A stretch of 12,256 bases of DNA from Nitrospira sp. (GTDB lineage Bacteria; Nitrospirota; Nitrospiria; Nitrospirales; Nitrospiraceae): positions 1 to 12,256 of the forward strand of contig JANYAJ010000138.1 in the NCBI GenBank assembly GCA_025361385.1, read 5' to 3'. Made by a program: the position numbers and the translations under genes. Positions 7,569 to 12,256 of this stretch are shown here, one piece after another. The notes under the pieces were generated by a model. That model had not been told where the DNA came from, ran no database searches, and saw only the letters and a program-made list of their open reading frames with translations. Positions within the stretch are counted from its first letter, which is position 1; every line of letters starts with the position of its first letter.

Positions 7569-7997
7569 GTGGCCACGGTACAGTCACCGGCTCCGGCCTG
7601 TGGCGGAAACGTATTGTTGGCTGTGAGGCGCTCCGTGGTTCATGTCACCCTGGCAGATCGGCCTGAGTTTCTGGCCGGCGATCACACCGTCCTCCGCGAG
7701 CTCCTGCATCCGGCGAAGCAGACGCTCACACTTGGGTATAGCCTGGCGCATGGGACCTTGGCTCCAGGCGGTCGGTCGAAATGGCACAGGCTGACTTCGT
7801 CCGAGGTCTACTACATCATCGCCGGTCGAGGAATATTGACGGTGGACGATTCGGCTGTTGTAGTTGAGGCCGGCGCCACTGTTTATGTGCCTCCAGGGGC
7901 TAGGCAGTCGTTAGAGAATAGTGGGCCCACTGCCATCGAGTTTCTTTGTCTGGTTGATCCCGCTTGGCGGCCAGAGGATGAAGAAGTTCTGGAATAG
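7569..7997 (+). CDS. Small single-domain cupin of unknown function
   Basis: This 142-residue protein is a single beta-barrel cupin. Motif 1 reads [20 protein letters not shown] (67-86), with H73 and E79 in the ligand positions but L75 where the second His is common. Motif 2 is [18 protein letters not shown] (102-119), with Q113 in place of the usual His. A possible metal site would thus use H, E and Q. My recollection is that the HRL...VQ pattern recurs in one cupin subfamily ending in [13 protein letters not shown], so this is probably not decay. The gene starts 5 bases after leuA, but its GTG lies only 3 bases after the nearest AAGG, and a later start such as GTG 7623 is possible. It sits where leuCD stand in related operons. 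Its reaction and substrate are unknown. Confidence 0.82.
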   Translation: MATVQSPAPACGGNVLLAVRRSVVHVTLADRPEFLAGDHTVLRELLHPAKQTLTLGYSLAHGTLAPGGRSKWHRLTSSEVYYIIAGRGILTVDDSAVVVEAGATVYVPPGARQSLENSGPTAIEFLCLVDPAWRPEDEEVLE

Positions 7998-8038
7998 AGG
8001 CTGGTGCGTTCATCACGCGTAACGAGGGAGAGTGCTCT

Positions 8039-9112
8039 GTGAAGGCGAAGATTGCGGTATTAGCGGGCGATGGAGTAGGCCGGGAGATCGTTCCTGAAGC
8101 GGTAAAAGTATTGAAGGCTGTCGCCGAGAAGTTCCAGCACCAGTTCGAGTTCGTGTCCGGTGATGTCGGTGGCCAGGCCATCGATAAAGTCGGTGTCCCG
8201 CTTCCACAGGAGACGTTGACCCTGGCCAAACAGAGCGATGCCGTTTTGCTCGGTGCAGTCGGCGGCCCCAAGTGGGAAGGGCTGGAGTACAGTTTGCGGC
8301 CTGAACGCGCGCTGCTGGGTTTGCGGGAGCACCTGGGCCTCTATGCGAATTTGCGGCCGGCGAAGTTGTACCCGATGTTGGCCGATGCCTCTACGCTCAA
8401 ACGCGAGGTCATCGAGGGCATCGACATCCTCGTCATCCGGGAGCTGACGGGCGGCATTTATTTCGGGAAGCCGAAAGGCATCGAGAAGCTGCCGAACGGG
8501 AGCGAGCGAGGGTTCAACACCGAGGTCTATACGACTGAAGAAATCGCGCGCATCGCGAAAGTGGCGTTCGAAGCGGCGAGAAAACGTCGGAGCAAAGTGA
8601 TGTCTGTCGACAAAGCGAACGTGCTGGAGTCGTCAGAACTCTGGCGTCGAGTCGTCATCGAGACCCATAAGGGTTATCAGGATGTAGAACTGAGCCATAT
8701 CTATGTCGACAATGCCGCGATGCAACTCGTACGCAACCCCCGTCAGTTCGATGTGATGCTCTGTAATAATATATTCGGCGATATTCTGAGCGATGAAGCG
8801 GCCATGTTAACCGGCTCCATCGGCATGTTGCCGTCGGCCAGTATCGGTGCGCAGGTCGGGCTGTTCGAACCGATCCACGGCAGCGCGCCGGATATTGCCG
8901 GAAAGAATGTGGCGAATCCCATCGCGACGATAGCCTCGGCTGCCATGATGCTGTCGTATGGATTTAAGTTGGATCAGGAAGCGTCCGCCATCGAGCAGGC
9001 GATCGTGAAAACCCTCGAACTCGGGTATCGCACTAAAGATATTCATAGCCAGGGGACCTGTCTCGTCAGTACGACGGAAATGGGTGAAGCGATCCTGCGA
9101 AACCTGAACTAG
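8039..9112 (+). CDS. leuB: 3-isopropylmalate dehydrogenase
   Basis: The enzyme oxidatively decarboxylates 3-isopropylmalate with NAD+ to 2-oxoisocaproate, the last leucine-specific step before transamination. The 357 residues are a standard length. Substrate residues are visible at R96, R106 and R134 ([24 protein letters not shown]), Y141 and K192 ([11 protein letters not shown]). The Mg2+ ligands are D224, D248 and D252. The NAD loop [15 protein letters not shown] (280-294) is intact. The IRELTGG segment points to isopropylmalate rather than isocitrate as substrate. The start is GTG 8039 with GGGAG 8 bases upstream. It follows the cupin by 41 bases and leads straight into the NHL gene. Its substrate needs LeuCD, which must be encoded elsewhere. 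Confidence 0.96.
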   Translation: MKAKIAVLAGDGVGREIVPEAVKVLKAVAEKFQHQFEFVSGDVGGQAIDKVGVPLPQETLTLAKQSDAVLLGAVGGPKWEGLEYSLRPERALLGLREHLGLYANLRPAKLYPMLADASTLKREVIEGIDILVIRELTGGIYFGKPKGIEKLPNGSERGFNTEVYTTEEIARIAKVAFEAARKRRSKVMSVDKANVLESSELWRRVVIETHKGYQDVELSHIYVDNAAMQLVRNPRQFDVMLCNNIFGDILSDEAAMLTGSIGMLPSASIGAQVGLFEPIHGSAPDIAGKNVANPIATIASAAMMLSYGFKLDQEASAIEQAIVKTLELGYRTKDIHSQGTCLVSTTEMGEAILRNLN

Positions 9113-9120
9113 CCAGGCTT

Positions 9121-10335
9121 GTGGACTCGATGACTGTACACCTCAACATTGGATTGATCAGGACCCTCGCTGGCACCGGAGAGCCTGGCTGGTCTGGTGA
9201 CGGAGCCGCGGCCCTCGCTGCCTGCCTCAATGAGCCCAAGAGTCTGACTCTCGATGGAGAGGGGAACTTGTTCATTGCCGACTCTGAGAACCATGTCATT
9301 CGGAGGATCGACAAAAAGACCGGCTGTATCAGGACGGTTGCGGGATGCATCCAGGGCGTCGGACCTGAGGCTGCGCCAGTTCCGCCCCCTCCAGCAGCGG
9401 AAGGATCGACAGATGATCCTTTTGCCGAAAGTGACGCCGTCCATTCGCATGCGTTCACGCAACAGACTGACTTGAGCGGGACCGTTCGATATCTTGTGGC
9501 CGGTACTGCGCCGGCAAAACGTTTCAGCGGCGACGGTGGCCCTGCCGATCAAGCCTTGTTGAATTTTCCAACAGCGGTGGTAGTCGATCGGGGAGGGCAT
9601 CTCTATATTGCCGATACGCTGAACCATCGAGTGCGGCGTGTGGATGCGGTGACGGGTGTGATCACGACGGTCGCGGGCCTTGGACAACCTCGATATTCTG
9701 GAGACGGGGGATTAGCCGTGGAGGCCGGCTTGAATGAACCGGTTGCCTTGGCCGTGAGTGATGCCGGCCATCTCTACATTGCCGATCAGAATAATAATCG
9801 CGTGCGGGCAGTGGATTTCGCGACCGGAGTGATTCGTACGGTCGCAGGGACGGGAGCGGCTGCCTACAATGGAGATGGCATGGCTGCCGCCGAAACCGGT
9901 CTGGCCGGTCCTGGCGGGTTGGCGCTGACGGCAGATGGCACGTTAGTCATCGCCGATAGCTTTAGTGGAAGGATTCGAGCCGTCGATCTCGGCACTGGCC
10001 TCATCAGCACCGTGGCGGGTGACGGTGGAGAGTACAAGTATCAGGGGCCGGATGAGCCGCCCAGCCGCAGTCTTTCACGGCCATCCGGAATCGTGTTGGA
10101 CGAAGCGGGGAACCTGTTTTTTACCGATTCGGACAACCATCTGGTCCGTCGATGGGATCGAGCGACCGGACGTATTACGCGTATTGCCGGTGTTGGTGTG
10201 GCAAGCTATGGGGGCGACGACCGTGCGGCCCTCGACGCCAGTCTGAGTTATCCGTTTGGAATCGTAATGGCTCGTGCGGGGTATCTGCTCGTGGCCGATA
10301 CGTTCAATCATCGTATTCGCGAGATCGCGCTGTAG
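9121..10335 (+). CDS. NHL-repeat beta-propeller protein, cytoplasmic
   Basis: This 404-residue protein consists almost entirely of NHL repeats. Each unit follows the pattern [V/L]IxTVAGxGxxxYSGDGGxAxxAxLxxPxGLAVDxxGxLYIADxxNxRVRxVDxxTG. Six units begin at residues 12, 122, 180, 237, 294 and 351, which suits a six-bladed propeller. A 53-residue insertion (69-121) opens with a copy of the first strand (CIRTVAG) and then becomes Pro/Ala-rich. There is no signal peptide or membrane segment. The gene starts 9 bases after the leuB stop and ends 18 bases before asd. GTG 9121 and ATG 9130 are both possible starts, neither with a strong Shine-Dalgarno sequence. NHL propellers serve as binding scaffolds or, rarely, as enzymes. 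The partner here is unknown, and a regulatory or scaffolding role in the pathway would be guesswork. Confidence 0.85.
   Translation: MDSMTVHLNIGLIRTLAGTGEPGWSGDGAAALAACLNEPKSLTLDGEGNLFIADSENHVIRRIDKKTGCIRTVAGCIQGVGPEAAPVPPPPAAEGSTDDPFAESDAVHSHAFTQQTDLSGTVRYLVAGTAPAKRFSGDGGPADQALLNFPTAVVVDRGGHLYIADTLNHRVRRVDAVTGVITTVAGLGQPRYSGDGGLAVEAGLNEPVALAVSDAGHLYIADQNNNRVRAVDFATGVIRTVAGTGAAAYNGDGMAAAETGLAGPGGLALTADGTLVIADSFSGRIRAVDLGTGLISTVAGDGGEYKYQGPDEPPSRSLSRPSGIVLDEAGNLFFTDSDNHLVRRWDRATGRITRIAGVGVASYGGDDRAALDASLSYPFGIVMARAGYLLVADTFNHRIREIAL
9154..10335 (+). repeat. Six 57-residue NHL repeats (171-bp period)
   Basis: Units start at 9154, 9484, 9658, 9829, 10000 and 10171. The last three intervals are exactly 171 bp and the second is 174 bp. 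The first unit is also 171 bp long, ending at 9324, and is followed by a 159-bp insertion. The copies differ widely in base sequence, so the duplications are old and the period is kept by protein structure. Confidence 0.8.
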
Positions 10336-10353
10336 GCAGGATCGAGGTTTAGA

Positions 10354-11370
10354 ATGAAAAAGAAACAATCAGGGTATGTGGTGGCGATTGTCGGGGCGAC
10401 CGGGGCCGTCGGGACTGAAATGATCGAGGTGCTTGAGGAGCGAGCGTTTCCCGTCACACGGCTGATCCCTCTTGCATCGGCTCGTTCTGCCGGCGGCACC
10501 GTGACATTTCATGGGAACGAGATCCCGATTGAAGTTTTGACGAAAGATTCGTTTGCCGGCGTGGACATCGCGCTTTTTTCCGCCGGGGCGGAGCTCAGCC
10601 GAGAGTTCGCGCCGATCGCGGTGAAGGCCGGTGCGGTGGTGATCGATAATAGCGCAGCCTGGCGGATGACCCTTGAGGTGCCGCTCGTGGTGCCTGAGGT
10701 GAACGCGCACGATATCCCACGGCATAAGGGCATCATTGCCAATCCGAACTGTTCCACGATTCAAATGGTCGTGGCCTTGAAGCCCCTCCATGATCGGGCC
10801 AGGATTAAGCGAATTGTCGTGACGACTTTTCAAGCCGTGTCCGGTACGGGGAAGGACGCCATGGACGAGTTGATGACGGAGTGCCAAGACCTGTTGAGTT
10901 TCAAGGAGGCCAGTCCCAAGGTCTATCCCTATCAGATCGCCTTCAACTGCTTGCCGCAGATCGATGACTTTCTTCCGTCTGGCTATACGAAAGAAGAGAT
11001 GAAGATGCTCCATGAGACGAGAAAAATCATGGGCGACCAGTCGATTCAGGTGACGGCGACGACGGTGCGGGTTCCGGTATATGTCGGGCATTCGGAAGCC
11101 ATCAATATTGAGACGGAGAAAAAACTATCGGTCAACGAGGCTCGCGCCATTCTGTCGACGGCGCCAGGCGTGTTGCTGTATGACGATCCAGCCCATCAGA
11201 TCTACCCCATGCCGTTGGAGGTTGCGGGGAAGGACGAGGTCTACGTCGGCCGCATTCGTGAAGATGAGTCGATCACGAACGGTCTCAATCTGTGGGTGGT
11301 GGCGGATAATTTGCGCAAAGGGGCCGCCCTCAATGCGGTGCAAATCGCAGAGCATTTGGCCAAAGGTTGA
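10354..11370 (+). CDS. asd: Aspartate-semialdehyde dehydrogenase
   Basis: The enzyme reduces aspartyl phosphate with NADPH to aspartate semialdehyde, the branch point to lysine and diaminopimelate, threonine, methionine and isoleucine. Its 338 residues match the common bacterial form. The N-terminal nucleotide motif is GATGAVGTEM (14-23). The nucleophile is C133 in NPNCSTIQ, and H246 in VYVGHSEA is the catalytic base. R239 belongs to the substrate site, and AVSGTGKDAMDEL is also typical. ATG 10354 has GAGG 6 bases upstream. The gene feeds 2-oxobutyrate formation through threonine, so it connects with IlvBN, and it also feeds cell-wall diaminopimelate. Its stop shares one base with the next start (TGATG). 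Confidence 0.96.
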   Translation: MKKKQSGYVVAIVGATGAVGTEMIEVLEERAFPVTRLIPLASARSAGGTVTFHGNEIPIEVLTKDSFAGVDIALFSAGAELSREFAPIAVKAGAVVIDNSAAWRMTLEVPLVVPEVNAHDIPRHKGIIANPNCSTIQMVVALKPLHDRARIKRIVVTTFQAVSGTGKDAMDELMTECQDLLSFKEASPKVYPYQIAFNCLPQIDDFLPSGYTKEEMKMLHETRKIMGDQSIQVTATTVRVPVYVGHSEAINIETEKKLSVNEARAILSTAPGVLLYDDPAHQIYPMPLEVAGKDEVYVGRIREDESITNGLNLWVVADNLRKGAALNAVQIAEHLAKG

Positions 11371-11624
11371 TGACTGAGTGGGGAAGTCTCGGGAAAGTTC
11401 TCCTTGTTGTAGGGCTGTGCATCGCATTGACCGGTCTGCTTTTGTTGATCATCGATCGTGTTCAAGGAGCTGGGAGTCTCCTGGGATGGTTCGGTAAGTT
11501 GCCCGGGGATCTCTCCATTCAGCGAGATAACTTCAGCTTTTCTTTTCCCCTCGCGACCAGTCTGCTCCTCAGCATCCTCCTGAGTCTGGTATTCTTTCTC
11601 GTATCATGGATATTTCGTCGGTGA
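11370..11624 (+). CDS. Small two-helix membrane protein (DUF2905)
   Basis: This 84-residue protein has two hydrophobic helices, at about 8-27 and 58-80. Between them lies the conserved segment GWFGKLPGDLSIQRDNFSF that defines DUF2905. It should sit in the inner membrane as a hairpin. No biochemical function is known for the family. ATG 11370 overlaps the asd stop by one base, so translation is probably coupled. A TTG at 11367 is in frame but unneeded. The 3' end overlaps the SpoIID-domain gene by up to 19 bases. Neighbourhood to a cell-wall protein hints at an envelope role, which is inference only. Confidence 0.85.
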   Translation: MTEWGSLGKVLLVVGLCIALTGLLLLIIDRVQGAGSLLGWFGKLPGDLSIQRDNFSFSFPLATSLLLSILLSLVFFLVSWIFRR

Positions 11625-12256
11625 AGCCATTCAAGGGTGCACTGTACCGGGCCATCGCGGTCGGAGCCTGTCTTCTGGGCCTGTCTTCTGGCACGGAGGC
11701 GGCGCAGTCGATTCGTGTCTTGCTGTCGGCCAACGTCTCACAGCTCGATGTCCGCGCAGACCGTCCCTTGTGGGTGACGGATGCCAAAGGGCATAGTCAA
11801 ACTCTGCGCACGTCGGTTCATATTCTAGTTGGAGAAAATAGTTTTCTCTTGAATGGCGTTCGCGTGCAGGCGGAGCGGCTGACGCTGCAGGGTGGAGAGC
11901 AAGGCCTCACATTGACCTTTCCACGGCCCACCCGGAAATCTCACGAGGCGGCGGTATCATCGGGCGATTCGGGTGTGGGGATCTCGGTGAGTGGTCTCAT
12001 TCACCTTGTGCGAAAAGGGAAAGGATTTCTCGTTATCAATCGGGTAGATTTTGAAGAGTACGTGAAAGGGGTGGTGCCTGCAGAGGTCAGTTCGGCCTGG
12101 CATCCTGAGATGTTGAAGGCACAGGCGGTCGCGGCTCGAACCTATGCGCTTTATCAACAGATGTTGAGCGCCACACGTGACTACGACGTGGCTGCGACGG
12201 TGCAAGACCAAGTCTATAGGGGGAAGCAGGGGGTCGATGCCGGAATTCTGCGCGCG
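11606..12256 (+). CDS. SpoIID/LytB-domain exported protein (3' end outside window)
   Basis: An open frame of 217 codons runs to the window end with no stop. Residues 7-33 look like a signal peptide: basic residues (KPFKGALYR), a hydrophobic core (AIAVGACLLGL) and a small-residue cleavage region (SSGTEAAQS). Residues 35-130 form a beta-rich region. The SpoIID domain starts near 141. FEEYVKGVVPAEVSSAW holds E160, equivalent to the catalytic Glu of SpoIID, and KAQAVAARTYAL (171-182) is a family hallmark. SpoIID cuts glycan strands of peptidoglycan that lack stem peptides. Homologues in non-spore-formers are thought to act in cell-wall remodelling or division. ATG 11606 overlaps DUF2905 by 19 bases. 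GTG 11621 (GTGA overlap with its stop) is an in-frame alternative. Neither start has a strong Shine-Dalgarno sequence. Confidence 0.88.
   Translation, partial: MDISSVKPFKGALYRAIAVGACLLGLSSGTEAAQSIRVLLSANVSQLDVRADRPLWVTDAKGHSQTLRTSVHILVGENSFLLNGVRVQAERLTLQGGEQGLTLTFPRPTRKSHEAAVSSGDSGVGISVSGLIHLVRKGKGFLVINRVDFEEYVKGVVPAEVSSAWHPEMLKAQAVAARTYALYQQMLSATRDYDVAATVQDQVYRGKQGVDAGILRA

Overview
The window is a gene-dense bacterial chromosome segment with moderately high G+C content. Except for a short leftward pair at the left edge, every gene points rightward in one long run. The layout is ilvB-ilvN-ilvC-psd-pssA-(leader)-leuA-cupin-leuB-NHL protein-asd-DUF2905-SpoIID. Mixing branched-chain amino acid genes with phosphatidylethanolamine genes is known from Geobacter-like Desulfobacterota and from Nitrospira. 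The gene content, protein style and the extra NHL and cupin genes suggest a Nitrospira-type organism (phylum Nitrospirota). This is inference from recall, not a search result.

Left edge (1-472, minus strand): a small glutaredoxin-like CxxC protein is followed, with a 4-base GTGA overlap, by a gene that runs off the window. The divergent spacer to ilvB holds a plausible sigma-70 promoter, a short inverted repeat and a hairpin just ahead of the ilvB ribosome binding site.

First block (743-5596): ilvB and ilvN encode the two acetohydroxyacid synthase subunits and ilvC encodes ketol-acid reductoisomerase. The last two genes, psd and pssA, make phosphatidylethanolamine. IlvC carries Val where a metal-binding Glu is nearly universal.

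Leader (5597-6015): this spacer contains a complete transcriptional T-box. Stem I has a CUC leucine specifier. It is followed by stem II, a IIA/B pseudoknot, stem III, an antiterminator with a UGGU bulge, and a competing 11-bp terminator with a T run. A separate 125-bp imperfect palindrome, probably a MITE or other repeat element, sits between this terminator and leuA.

Second block (6016-12256): leuA and leuB encode two of the leucine-specific steps. Between them lies a cupin, and leuCD is absent. A six-repeat NHL beta-propeller gene with an almost exact 57-residue period follows, then asd for the aspartate-family branch. The last two genes are a translationally coupled DUF2905 membrane protein and the start of an exported SpoIID/LytB protein cut by the window end.

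Working model: uncharged tRNA-Leu lets RNA polymerase read through the T-box into leuA and the genes beyond it, while ilvBNC-psd-pssA upstream are expressed regardless of the T-box from their own promoter. I found no phage, CRISPR array, rRNA or tRNA gene. The points most worth a second look are the T-box, the IlvC substitution and the palindrome placed inside the leuA leader.
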